A stretch of 64,000 bases of DNA from Brachyhypopomus gauderio (taxonomy: Eukaryota; Chordata; Actinopteri; Gymnotiformes; Hypopomidae): NCBI RefSeq assembly GCF_052324685.1, contig NC_135223.1, forward strand, positions 16,331,122-16,395,121, in the 5' to 3' direction. Made by a program: the position numbers and the translations under genes. The number at the start of each line of letters is the position of its first letter. Within the stretch, counting starts at the first letter, position 1. Below are positions 28,262 through 40,299 of this stretch, one piece after another. The notes beneath the pieces were generated by a model. The model saw only the letters and a list, made by a program, of their open reading frames with translations. It was not told the origin of the DNA and did not search any database.

Positions 28262-28570
28262 GCACAGCTAATGGTAAATGTTCACCAGAAAAGTCTGTTT
28301 CTGCCCTCCCACAGCCACCCTGCCCCACTACACTGGACACTGGGAAATCCCTCTACTTGAAGTGGCTAACTGCCTGTTTTTCTCCATAGAATTGTTGACT
28401 CTTTCTTTTTAACCTTTTTTATACTTCATTTCATTTTAATTATTTTTTTTCTATTGTTTTTTTCCCTCATATTTTTTTAAAATATTATTTTGGAAGATAC
28501 AGAAAAGCCCTTAGTAACGCTAGAAGTAACTACCATCACAACTCTTTCTTGCTTTCTCTCTCTCTCTCTT

Positions 28571-28603
<33 letters not shown>

Positions 28604-28770
28604 GTCCTCCCCCATCTGTCTCTTTCTCACCTCACCACACACCAGACCTGTTCAGATGTCGGGTCTTATTTTCCCGCCTTTCACCAGCCCTCATGTCTTT
28701 TCTACCTGCCTCTCTCCTCCTGAACCCTTATCAATTTGTATATTGTATTTCTTAAACAGTAATTATGGCC

Positions 28771-28776
28771 AATAAA
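28771..28776 (+). terminator. rheb: rheb poly(A) signal
   Basis: AATAAA 713 bp after the rheb stop codon, followed by a T-rich downstream stretch. Confidence 0.75.
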
Positions 28777-28800
28777 GTTTTCAACATTCATTCTCCTCAG

Positions 28801-30190
28801 TAATGAATGATGTTTAACTTTTTTGATTGTAATCATTAAACGCAGCATTTTGTTTCACTATTCCTGGAGTGCTCTGTGATGTCCTTTTGAAAACATTTTT
28901 ACACCATTGTCCTGTGTTCAGCATATGAGGCATGTAGATTCACTATACATACATGTTCTTTTTCCTCTTATTTAGACAAACACAATATGGGGAATGGGTT
29001 AAAGTGATGTGCATCACACCATAGCATTTAATTATATGGGCTGCTAAAATGGCTGTGACAATTGGCGTTAAACAGATGCAGGAATTGCCTGCATAAAAAT
29101 AGTTTCACATTGGGTTAAGACAGTAAAACCTCACATTCCTCTTCACTTTTTAAACACGTTTTAAAGTGTTACATTTTGTTTGAGTAGTCTAAAACCCACT
29201 ACCCCTAAAAACAACACACACACAAAAACACTTGTGATTGTATACTAAATATTAGTTCACTCATAATTTTGTGTTCCCAAACAGGGAACGATCCCATGTG
29301 GTTTATTTTTGACCAGACTGTTTTACTAATGCAATCAAAGGGGAATAACAGGATTTTGAGAGAAGCTCAGAGCGAGACCAGCAGTAGAGAGGTGCCCTGT
29401 AAATCAATAGAGCACATTTGCTTTCAACATTTGTAATCCAACACCAAGATGCAGAGCATAGCAGGCTGTTTGCTGTGTGGTTCTTTTAACAGAGCATTCA
29501 ACGGACACACAAGCATTGGTCAAGCTTTTATTTGGGATGACAAGTGTCTACATTTTGTGCAGGTACGTTTAAGATCATACACAGAGTGCCATAACAGCAT
29601 ATTTAAATATACAGTGTATACTTAATCATACATCTTTCTTGATGTAATATAAATGTCACTTAATTTATTTCAAAACTAAACTTAGTCCTATTGGGTTGTT
29701 TTTTTTTCATGCTATATGTCTTCTGGCAAATTCATCATGTCTAGCTATAAACACACCTGTACCTATACGGAGCGAAAGTGCAATAGAACAAGAGAACTAG
29801 AACAAAGACTCAATCAGTCCTCAGTGTGAAAGTTCAAGAGGATGATTTATTTATTTATTTATCTTATCCTTCCTAACAGCCCTCCACCTGGTTGCCACAG
29901 TTACACAAGAACACATCACAATCGCTGTCCAATCAGGGTCCGTCGCTCTTGCGGCGTCATCCAGCCTATACGCTCACCGTTGTGAAGGGAAGCAGGACCT
30001 ACACACAATGGCATCACAAGAGTCAGGCGAAGCAAAATCCTTTGTGCTTGCGGGCGAGAGCCCCTGAGGTAAAGCCCAGAATCAGCAGTGCCAGGAGTCA
30101 ACGGAAAATGTCTACCAAGCAGAAGCTGTAAGCTCCCATTGTGTCACCTTTGTTGGGCAAACATCGCGATAGCGCCTGACACACCACCAC
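28801..30190. other. Spacer between rheb and crygn
   Basis: AT-rich sequence with a (TTTA)n scrap near 29845-29862. No exon or recognisable element was found. The last few hundred bases probably hold crygn regulatory DNA. Confidence 0.45.
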
Positions 30191-30193
30191 CCG

Positions 30194-30200
30194 TATATAT
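30194..30200 (+). promoter_or_regulatory. crygn: Candidate TATA box of crygn
   Basis: TATATAT lies 72 bp upstream of the crygn ATG. Vertebrate crystallin genes usually have a TATA box and a short 5' UTR, so the spacing fits. It is not proven by transcript data. Confidence 0.6.
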
Positions 30201-30271
30201 CGGAGCGTCCAACTTTTTCACCGTCACACCGTCTTACGTGTGGGTCAGGTTGGACAATATCCTGAGGAACA

Positions 30272-32461
30272 ATGTCACAGTATTCTGGGAAGGTAAGCGT
30301 CCGGGCCTGTCAGGAACACCTTAGTTCCCTCACCAGAGTCTCAGACATATGAGTCTCAGCCATATTCATCTGTGTAGCTGTCATGGAATGAGCAATTTGG
30401 ATTTGGGTGAAGGCTCCTGAAATGATCTGTGTTTCTCACCTGTGCCATCATTACTGTAAGACTCAGAAGTATGGTGCCAAGGTTGAACATTAGCTCGCAC
30501 CAGCTGAATGACGCCTACTTTTCCATTGTGGTCTACTGCAAGTGTTCTCATTTGTAATGACCATTTCTGTCTGTCATGCCCTTTTCATGCCAAACTTTCC
30601 CTTTTTTTCTGAAATGCATTCCTCTGAAGTCTCACTGTGACTTCCAACTGCCACCCCATCCCCCTCTTTATTTTGTATTTTCTCAGTATTTTCTTTATTT
30701 TCTGCTGCACTTGGCAAAGGGCCCTAGAGGAAACTGAGTGAGTGTGAAAAGCCAGATCTCTTCTCTCCTGGCCGTGGTATACCTGTGGAACATATACTAG
30801 AAAATCATTCTACATTCTCTAGTGTGTTACCAATTAATTCTCTCCAGCCAAAGGAAATGTACTGCAAACAACATCTAATTTACAGCAAGTGTTTCCTCTC
30901 CCCTCCCAAGAGGTGGACCTGGTACCTAACCAGCCCGTGTGCTGTATGCTCTCCTCTGTTGCTCCCTCCTCTGCCACAGATAGTGTTTTACGAGGGAAGA
31001 TGCTTCACTGGAAGGAAGCTGGAAGTGTTCGGGGACTGTGATAACTTTCAGGACCGTGGCTTCATGAACAGGGTGAACTCCATCCGTGTGGAGAGTGGAG
31101 CGTGGATCTGCTACGACCATCCCGACTTCAAGGGCCTTCAGTACATCCTGGAGCGTGGGGAGTACCCCGACTTCCAGCGCTGGAACTCCCACAACGACCA
31201 CATGGGCTCCTGCAGGACTGTCAGGATGGTGAGAACTGAGCTGGCTTCACACAGACTCATGCACTATTTTCTCACTGCATGGAGAGAGGCAATACTCCAA
31301 GCAGTTCGCTAATTTGGGAAGTGCAAATATTTCACTCTTTTTTCGATCACTGACTCCATGCCAAAGAAAATAAAAAGGAAAGCATTTTTACAATTTTACT
31401 GATAAAACCAACTTTTTTCTTTTAAAAGCCAAAACAAACAACCTCCCCCAACCATTTACCACAGGGATTAAGACTTGTGCTGATGAGTGAAGATGAAGCC
31501 TTAAAACCTACCATGCCTTGTTTTGAATGTGTGTGCGCCCACAGCACGGAGAGCACTACAGGATCCAGCTGTTTGACAGCTGCAACTACACGGGCCAGTG
31601 CACCGAGCTGTGTGACGACTGCCCCTTCCTGCAGAGCTGCGGGCTCGGCAAGACCTGCATCAACTCCCTCAGGGTGTTTGGAGACGGAGCGTAAGTGCAT
31701 CTCCAAAATCCTCATTTAAAGCTATCTGGAAACAGGATTGATGTCTATTTTTATATTAAATGCACATGCTGAGTATTCTTCTCATTTTGTGCCATATATA
31801 GCTTTTAAATTATCGTATTTAACCCGAGGCCATATCCTAAATAATGCTACAATGTTTTACAGCCTAGAAATAGGCTCCAATGTTACTCGCTTGATTGAGC
31901 GCATGAAAGTTTTAGAACCACATGTAGAAAATCTCAAGATCAATAGGTAAATAAGCTACAGATTAATCACTGTTTTAAATGACTACCCCCAACACTTTTA
32001 CAGATTAGTGTAGGCTTGCATCTCTGTTCAGTACCCTGAGAACAGAGACCAAAGTCACTCACAGCCTGGATTAGTTGTAGACGCACTTCAATAAGAACAT
32101 TACCCATGTTTCTAACATTGTTTTTTTCTGTTTCCAGAAAAAGATCAGTTATACCCTTCTTTTACCTTTATTAAGAACAGCTTCTTTAAAAAATAAACAA
32201 TAATCCCCTAAATGCTTAAGCATAAAATTAATCAAATTACTTTGTCCGTTTTGTAACGATTTAACAGCAAACGTTTGTGCTGGTCTTTTGGGTTGGAGTC
32301 ATTTGGTTCTGTTTGTCATGTGAAGGTGGGTGATGTATGAGGAGCCCAACTTCCGTGGCCGTATGTACATCGTGGAGAGAGGATCCTACAGCAGACACAC
32401 CGAGTGGCAGGCCCAGAACCCCACCATCCAGTCCATCCGCAGAGTCGTCAACTACTTCTGA
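30272..32461 (+). CDS. crygn: Gamma-N crystallin, complete, 4 coding exons, 183 aa
   Basis: A beta/gamma-crystallin expected in lens and retina as a structural protein. Coding exons: 30272-30292 (MSQYSGK), 30980-31228, 31545-31690, 32326-32461. Total 552 nt including TGA, phases consistent. Exon 2 encodes Greek-key motifs 1 and 2 (IVFYEGRCFTGRKLEVFGDC onward, through HNDHMGSCRTVRM). Exons 3 and 4 encode motifs 3 and 4 separately (HGEHYRIQLFDSCNYTGQC; WVMYEEPNFRGRMYIVERG), ending SIRRVVNYF. Undivided N-terminal and divided C-terminal domain exons are the known hybrid structure of CRYGN. The complete fourth motif contrasts with human CRYGN, whose C-terminus is altered. It follows rheb in the same orientation. 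Confidence 0.96.
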
Positions 32462-32540
32462 ACCCCCAGCCCTCTTCTGCCCTGCTCCCCTCCCACCATC
32501 CACACTACAGAACATCACTGTGCCCAATCACAATATGTCA

Positions 32541-32546
32541 AATAAA
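32541..32546 (+). terminator. crygn: crygn poly(A) signal
   Basis: AATAAA 80 bp after the crygn stop codon. Confidence 0.75.
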
Positions 32547-32750
32547 CCAAGTAGTACAAGACGATGGTATTTTATCACACTTGTGTCTGTGTGTCAGTAC
32601 TCAGCTTGTGGCATGAGGGCCAGCATCCCGGTGATTCATGGTAACATTACACTAAGTACAATGAAAAGCCAATAGCTTTGCCAGTAATAAATCAAGTGCA
32701 TAATATTACAACTTCAATCTAAATTAAATTTCTCACACTTAAAATGCATG

Positions 32751-32756
32751 TTTATT
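32751..32756 (-). terminator. nub1: Candidate nub1 poly(A) signal
   Basis: AATAAA on the minus strand, 585 bp past the nub1 stop. It would place the nub1 3' end about 200 bp from the oppositely directed crygn 3' end. Confidence 0.5.
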
Positions 32757-33340
32757 GAACATATTGATGAATATTGGACTGACAGGTCTCTCTCAATTTG
32801 TAATATATAAAATTGCTATAAACAGAGGCTCAAAATATATTGCATGTTTAACAAATTCTTACTGAACTGATCATAAACTTGCCAAACTGAGTACAATGAA
32901 TGAATGGGGGAAAAAAGGTTCATTCTGAAAGATCAAAACTGAAGCATGCTTTCTGCCAAAATACAACCTTGATATTTTAACTGCCTTTTCAAACTGAACA
33001 ATTTTAAGAGATAATTGTTTAATGAGCAATGCTTCATAACTGACTAGAAAAAATATTAAGCATTGAAAAATCTGTCTTCTTGTACATGGTGACATTTCAC
33101 CACTAGTATCTGCAAGTGTTACAGTTAATGGATTTTTTTTTTAACTCTACAACCGAACAGTTATGTTAGAAATAACTGACACAGAACTCTTTATAAAAAT
33201 CTAAACTCAAACTGCACTTGTAAATACAATTTAAATGGCTTGAATTACTGGTTTGCAATCAGATCCTGATCATTCATAGTGCTACAGATGATGATACATT
33301 CTGAAGCCAGAATGTAGGAAGCTAGCGTGAGGAGGTTCCT

Positions 33341-34645
33341 TCAGCTGGTGGGTGCAGACTTCCATTCCAGATAGGACCTCATCTGAGCGATCAGACTGGC
33401 CTCCTCCTCCAGAGTGACGTCCAGGTAATCCTCCTCATGTCTGGGGATGTCCTCCAAGACCTCATTCACCAGGTCTGTATCCATGCTACTGCTCAAGCCT
33501 GAAGCTGAGCACAAAAGCACTGACTTTAGTCTAATAACCAAGTCGTTTAGATTGCTAACCAGTGTGCACATCAGCAAGACTGTAGCCCCACGTACAAACC
33601 AGAGAACGTCCGAACACCCATTTTAGCTTCTTTACATTAGCTACCAGTTTTATTCAGAACTGATTTTACATTTCTTTTACTGGTTTTTAAACGTCCTAAT
33701 GAATAACCTATATACCAGATGTCACTAACAGGCGGATCCAGACCCGAGCGCAGTCCTGTCCGGACCCAAACTCATTCCTGATTAACTCTGCAAATTTCTA
33801 TTTCCGTGGTCCGCATTCAACGGACCTCGGTTCGGATACGGACCCAAATGCCATCCCATCCGGACCCAGAATAAATTGTTAAAAATATTTTTTAATTTTG
33901 ATGGGAGAATTAATTTTAAACCGGAGCATTTATTTCAGGACTATTGAAAAAACACTCCATCACGAGTGTTACGTTCGCCCCCCGGACCACAGATCAGAGC
34001 TATCTGCCAAATTTGGCCCGCACAAAAATATAGTTGACTAGCCCTGCTATATACGTTTTGGAATGCCTCACAATATATTCCAAATAATGCTTTGAGACCT
34101 TCGAGCGTTGCTTTACTGAACGTTCCCAAGACGTTCACAGGATGCCAAGGACAAATACTTGTGAGATCAGCTTGTTTTCATTCTCCTAAAATTTGGAGCC
34201 CTACCCAATCATATTCCTCAAACCCCTACTCATGCTTAGTATTCTGTTGAATGAAGAGTAGGCAGGTCCCAACACCAACAGCTCTTTGGAGGTTTAGAAT
34301 AAAAATAAGCATCAATACAGCATGAATGCCTTTGTCTTTCAAACGAATCTCCAAATTTCACAGTTCCTCACTATACATGGATCATTCGGGACCACTTCAC
34401 GGTTTTGCCCAATAATATCCATTCATCAAACAATCGATCCCACAACGTGTCTAGGTGCTGACCTGTGGAGTCCGAGGTGCTGGGCTCCTCTGAGGATGAG
34501 GATGGTGGAGAAGGTGACAGCAGGTCTGGAGGGAGCAGGCCCACATTATCCAACAGCATCTGAGTGGCATTAACGACATCATCTCCTGTCAACCTTAGAG
34601 CTGCTTCTACTGCCTCCCTCTGGAAGCCCAGGTAGGCCATCTATG

Positions 34646-34740
<95 letters not shown>

Positions 34741-37700
34741 CTGAGAGCAGAGGAGTGATGTGTCTATCTGTGTATAAAGCAATGGTGAATATAACAGCAA
34801 AAGATGCTATTAATATGGGGCAGCCATTTGTTAACAAAATGGTTATTTGGAGTGTTTTCTCCCAAGGAAGCCACTTACCTGATCCACTTTTGTCTGTCTG
34901 TCTGCATCTGGTTGAGCTGACCCTGAGCTGCTGGCTTCACTCGAATCCAGAAGGAGCTACAAGGAAGGAGGACAGTGATGGCTTCACTATTCACCATTCA
35001 TCGTTTGTTAATGGATACTGCAGCATTAGCCCCTGCAGTGCTGATACTACAGTTCTGTGGGTTCTCCAGCATATCACAGCACGTCTTCATGTGCGCTGTG
35101 AGATTCCCGAATCTCGAATCTCAGATAAGAGTTATCACAATTTAACAAAACAATCACAAATCACTTTTTCTCCCCATCTTGTAACCTTAATATTGACCCA
35201 CACAGCACTAGATTCATGTAAGTGACTGTCACAAGTGACATTTTTTGACGACAGCACTGTCACATTTCATCACGGATGCTCCATGTCATCTCTAACCCTG
35301 TACGCTTTGTCCACATCTCCACTGGTGTCGTGAAGGGCCTTGGCTGCAGCTTTCTTGCTATAACCCAGCTCCACTAGTGTGTTGATGGCCTCCACACGCC
35401 GTCTCCTCTTCTCCCTCTCCTTCCTTTTGACCTCCTCCCGCTCCTACAATGGCAAACAAAACTCATTAGCCAATTTAAGGTTCGGGACATCCAGTCACCG
35501 AAGCTCTAGGGAAAACACTCTTTTCCTTTGGGAGCAATACATTAATTTTCAATATTTGAGTAAATTTGAGCAAAGTATACTAAAAATGTTAAGCACCATA
35601 TGTTTAAATGTTTGTAATGTTTATGTTAAAAGCACCATAAAGCTGGGTTTGAGCTTGCTTGTTCAAATGAGAGAATAGTGTTGTCAGGCAGCTTGAATCA
35701 TCTTAAAAGTTGGGAGAATGCAGTGTGCAGGCATGTGTGCGCTGTGGACCTTGTTGCGCTGGGTGATATGGGCCACGGCCTGCTCCAAGTTGCCCCTGCA
35801 CGCTCTCAGGCCCAGCCGAGCGTCCTGCTCACTGAAGCCCATACTCATCAGCTGCGTCATCTTCTCCGAGTCCAGAGTCAGACGGCTGTGCAGGGTCTCG
35901 CCCTGCCAGGACATTTGCATGGAGGCAGGAAGTGGTAAACACAGCTTCTCCCCACCCTTTTACACAGCTGCACACAACTTCCCCACAGCAGGGGCTGTCT
36001 AAGCTGATGAAATACCTTCTCGAGCTTCTCCATTGCTTCGATCTTACATCCATTCAGGTAAGTCAACAGACTCTGCAGGAGATACAGCCTCAGAAACAGG
36101 ACGTCCTCTCCTCCGGTGTTCCGCTGACAACCAGGAAGACACAGCAAACACAACTTACAATGCCACTTACCAAATTATTCCATCTTCATAAAAAGGCACG
36201 ATTCTAAAACTACAAACATGTTTGTAATATACTGTAATGTTAAACATTCAAATTCTCATTAAGAAACCAATTTGGCTCATAAACCCTAGAGGAGAACAGT
36301 CTGGGTATGATTCGAATACTCTTAATGCTCATAGTTCACAGTTACATCCATGGGTGAAAAGCTGCCTGAACTCCACTGCAGATGATCAGTTTAGCACTAT
36401 CTACCTTTGAGTTTGCCTGTATTTAATGTCACTGTCCTAATGTGTGATTTTAGGAGCTCAGAAAGAATCACAAGAAACTGTTTAACTGGACATTGAAACA
36501 ATATTCAGAGGATACACAGTTTATAAAATGTACATTATGTGCATATTAGTTTAAGATGTTTACAGGCTTTCAATAAATGTGATGTGTGATCTGTAACCAT
36601 CACACTGGAGGGATCATCCTAACTGGGCCACTCTAGCTTTCACCGCTAGTCATGAGAGTTTTTGGCAGAGTGGTAATGTGAAGAGTTACACAAACGCAAG
36701 CAGCTCTCCCTCCCTCCCTCCTTCCTTCTATCTCTCCCTCCCTCCCTCCTGCAGTGTCAGTAGATGCCCTGTGTGCTGTGAGGGGGGGTTGTGCTGAAAC
36801 CTTGATTTGCTGCAGTCTCTGCTGCTCTTCTCCGTAACACTTGAGGAAGCAGTCCTCTGCTCTCTGCAGCCTCTGCTCACAGTCGTGCAGGCAGTCCAGT
36901 GCCTCCAGGCCACGGTAACACCACACAATGTCCAGCTGCAGCACGGCGTAGTTGTCCACCGTGTTCAACAGCTTAGAGTCACATTTGCTAGATGGCACAC
37001 ATGCATGGGTTATATGGACACGTGACAAATAGGATTCATGCCAGATGGACTTGAGATTTTGTTCAATCACTGACTTAACAGAATTTTCTCTATACCAAAC
37101 CTTACTACAGATTCCCAATATTTATAGACATGCACAATACATTTCTACCCATCATGTTATTACTAAGAGACTCTGAGGGCATTCGGACCAGTGTGACTGC
37201 AGGGAACGTTTCCCGAGTCTTATCAGGGTTTTTAATGGCTTAACCAATCGCCCAATTTGGATGTGTAAGAACTTGCAGAGGAATTAAATGCTATCGGGGA
37301 GTGTGTGTGTGTGATTATAAATTATGGGAACCATTTTAATAAGGTGTGGGTTGAAAAATACTGAACCCATCCTTAAATCCTCCAAAGTCAACTAAAATTT
37401 ATGCTACCGAAATTGCTCATCTGCTAGAAGCAGGTGGCAGAGAGCGCCAGGATACTCCTTCCTCTTCATCAGGGCTCTGCCTTTCTCATGGCAGCCCATG
37501 GCCAGTATCAGAGCCTAAAATAACCCGACAGAGGGGAATGGAAATGGGACAGAAAGAGAGAGAACAATAACATTCATTTGTGGGCATCTCCAGCTGTAGT
37601 GTGTGCAATATACACCTGGAACACACAAACATGTTTTTTTTTTTTTTTTTTTTTTTTTTTTGAAGAAAAGCAACTTCAAGATTTGATCACCTTTTTCTCT

Positions 37701-38957
37701 TCGGCTGGGATCTGGATAGGGTTGCCTTTCTGATCGGCTATCTCCAGAAACGGGGTAGTGGCAGGATCTTCGCTGCCATCTAAAATGCGTGTTACACATT
37801 ACCAACCTCCGATGCGTCATGGCAAATTACATTTTGAATGCAACGGTGGCGTTTTGGTTTCACATCCACTACTCCAGCTGTATACTCTCTTACAAGAGTG
37901 CAGTTACAACGTTTGATAAATGAGCGGACATAGCAGTGTGAGGTCTCACCTCGCTCCGAGAGGAGCTCGAACCCTTTCCGAGTCCTCTGCACACTTTCTT
38001 CCTGCAGACGCTTTTTTTCCTCTGCCTCCATCATCTCTCTTTTACATTCTGGCTCGCTCACCTTTAGCACCATAATTTTACTGTTGTTCTTCACATTCTG
38101 CTCATCGAGTCGTTTCTCTGAAAGAACCAGCAGGTTAATGATGCAAGAAAACATTGAGAGATTCTCAGATTTACATAAAGATGCACACGCATGTCCACAA
38201 ACGTACCTGGAGACAGTGTCTTTCCATTTAGAATCAACTTTATTTCTTTGATGAAATACGTCCCTGTAATTCTTGGGAGAAAAAAAATGATAAGAACATA
38301 TCAGAATACAAAGTACACATCTCATGTAGCGTAGCAATAAGAAAATAAAGTTACACTTACAGATTCATAAGATCTTTGGCAGTAATATCCAGTTTCGTTT
38401 CCAAGTGGGATTTCTTTTTACCATCCTAAACAATGACAGATTATTGTATGACATGTATATCGTTATTTATTTTGCAAGACAAAGTACTTTATGACTTATT
38501 TCATACCTTTCTAATGTCTCTGGGCAGATGGAGTTCTAGAGTTGCAACATTGGTTTCTCTGTATGTCTTGTTTCCTTTCCCTCTTTTGACGGCCTGAGAC
38601 CTGATGTCTTCCAGAGCGTTCTCCACATCCAGCAGGGGAACCTCGACCACCTGGGAGTATCTAACAGCAAGCTCCTAAAAACACAATGTCAACACAACAT
38701 GAGGACAAAGAGGAGAAGTGATGAAAGCCCAAAGCCCGAGGGTAACGCGCAGGTGAATAAGGGACCGTCCACCATCTCGCGTAGGTGAATAAGGGACCGT
38801 CCACCATCTCAGGTGTGTCCCCTACACACGAGGCCCTCACCTGCAGCTGCTGCTGGCCCGCTTCGTTGGTGTCCGTTGTGTAAGGCGGATTCCACAGCTG
38901 TATTTTCTCCTGTTTGAGGAGTGAAATGAGCTTCGACTGGACGTACTGCTCGGCCAT
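33341..38957 (-). CDS. nub1: NEDD8 ultimate buster 1 (NUB1), 14 coding exons found
   Basis: Adaptor that binds NEDD8 and FAT10 and delivers conjugates to the proteasome. Exons in transcript order: 38957-38841, 38674-38507, 38425-38361, 38271-38207, 38117-37950, 37779-37691, 37514-37408, 36987-36801, 36123-36016, 35902-35750, 35443-35304, 34956-34879, 34640-34463, 33498-33341. The protein starts [20 protein letters not shown] ubiquitin-like region (exons 2-5) is followed by a helical middle with [16 protein letters not shown]. Three UBA-type domains follow: [17 protein letters not shown] in exon 10, [15 protein letters not shown] in exon 11, and [17 protein letters not shown] in exons 12-13. 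The acidic tail includes [12 protein letters not shown]. Length is about 593 aa, near human NUB1. The junction of exons 11 and 12 is out of phase by one base, so a small exon may be missing from this model. Confidence 0.95.
33716..34046. mobile_element. Non-autonomous hAT-like element with perfect 8-bp target duplication
   Basis: The 331-bp element is bounded by CTATATAC at 33708-33715 and again at 34047-34054. It begins CAGATGTCACTAAC and ends GTTGACTAGCCCTG, whose reverse complement is CAGGGCTAGTCAAC. The ends are imperfect inverted repeats of the CAGGG type usual for hAT elements. There is no coding capacity. It lies in the last intron of nub1. Confidence 0.82.
34648..34739. repeat. (CA)46 microsatellite, (TG)46 in the nub1 transcript
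   Basis: An uninterrupted 92-bp CA tract on the plus strand. In nub1 it forms the end of intron 12, leaving only AACATAG before exon 13 (34640). Confidence 0.98.
37634..37661. repeat. Poly-T tract, poly-A in nub1 intron 6
   Basis: About 28 consecutive T on the plus strand. It could be a retroposon A-tail relic, but no body is recognisable beside it. Confidence 0.85.
38751..38813. repeat. Tandem 32-bp duplication in nub1 intron 1
   Basis: The segment AGGTGAATAAGGGACCGTCC with CACCATCTC occurs twice in a row, with period 32 bp. It lies just inside the first intron. Confidence 0.9.
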
Positions 38958-39420
38958 CCTTCAAGCTGGAAGTGAAGTGCGGAGGTGCAACATGGACTCA
39001 GACGAAAACGAAAGACGGCGGGAGGACTAGAGGGGGAATCCCCACCTGCACCTTCACCAGCTGACTCACCGAGTTACTGTGAAAGTCAATGTTTGGGAGA
39101 ACTGTCATCTGGAAACAATACGCGCAATGTCATTTGTCTGTCGGCGACAAATATTGTATTGTGTTATTTTATATCCCTGGTTAAATACGACAAAGAAATA
39201 CTACGTACTATTTAATTTTCAGTGAAGATCATTGTTATTGGAAGTAGACTGGTACCTACCTACGTCGCCTGTCACGTGATATTGTTTTAGGTTTACTTCC
39301 CGGGTACGTCGAGGGTTCACGCCCATCTGCGCAGATCCGCTGATCTTCATACCACTATTCCCTCACCACACGTGGTGTGTATGGTATACAGATCACAGGT
39401 CTGCACGCACCATGAAGAGA
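38958..39420 (-). promoter_or_regulatory. nub1: Probable nub1 promoter region with two CACGTG E-boxes
   Basis: Upstream of the nub1 start, GTCACGTGAT at 39271-39280 and CACACGTGGTG at about 39367-39377 contain CACGTG cores. The first matches the USF/MITF/TFEB-type E-box consensus. No TATA box is obvious. Functional use is inferred only. Confidence 0.45.
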
Positions 39421-40299
39421 GTGCGACACTGTGCTGAGGATTTTCGCGAATGGAGTTCCTGTTTGACACTTACTGACACCTAGTGTACAGTCTGCGGTAT
39501 AAAATTGAAAGCCATTTTCCAAATCAAAGTTGTACTAAAATGATCGAATGAATGTATAAGAAATCTCAGCTAAAGGCCTAGCAACAATTTAGTATTAAAA
39601 ATTGAGTCTACATTTAGGTCTATGAACATTTTACACTCAAATTAAGCAATACAATATGGTATATGTAGGCTTTGTTTCAAACAATTTATTAGGGAAGCTA
39701 TATAAATAATTTGACAAAATTCTCACTATGAAGGTCACTAAACCACTCAGTTTAGTGTAGTCTCACTTTTAAAACAACTATTTTTTTTTTTAAGTTGAGG
39801 AACAGTCCAGACTGGTATATTACACACACTTTAATTCAAATGAGCTGTACATAATTTACTCCTATGTAAGCCTGTGATCTGTAATTATGGTTGATTTTTA
39901 ATTGCCAACAAACTATTTCCTGTATATTTATTTAATCTCTGCTGTGTCATTTCAAAGGAAAATTAAAGATTTAAGTGTTTGTTGTTTTTTTTTTTTTTAG
40001 ATTTTAAGGTTTCCCTTTTCCAGATGTTGATGGATACCATTTTTTAAACAAACAAATCCCACATTTACTTGGTGAGTTCTGGTGTATTAGGAATATGACA
40101 AACTGGTTACAGATGTTCTCAAAATAGATACTCTCTTCAAGATCATATACCCCACTAAGGAACTGAGTACAATGTTCATCTTTTGAAACATCTATTGAAA
40201 TCAACAACAAATGTAATTCAGTATTAGAACATATGATCATTAAGGTAAAGTTTAAACAATATTGCACAACCCTTGTTCTTTTGCATTTAAACTGTCTCA
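39421..40299. other. Spacer between nub1 and the C9orf152-like gene
   Basis: AT-rich. The part nearest 40300 is presumably the 3' UTR of the C9orf152-like gene. On its strand an AATAAA occurs at 39932-39927, about 370 bp past the stop. No other feature was recognised. Confidence 0.45.
39927..39932 (-). terminator. Candidate poly(A) signal of the C9orf152-like gene
   Basis: AATAAA on the minus strand, 368 bp past the stop codon at 40300. Confidence 0.5.

Larger units (their letters stand above)
28059..28800 (+). other. rheb: rheb 3' UTR
   Basis: Runs from the stop codon to shortly after the AATAAA at 28771-28776. It contains four GGGTTAA heptamers (28234-28261) and a CT tract (about 28555-28602). 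The 3' end is inferred from the signal. Confidence 0.65.

Noticed and set aside
30926-31201. 91-aa minus frame antisense to crygn
   Set aside because: It is the shadow of crygn exon 2.
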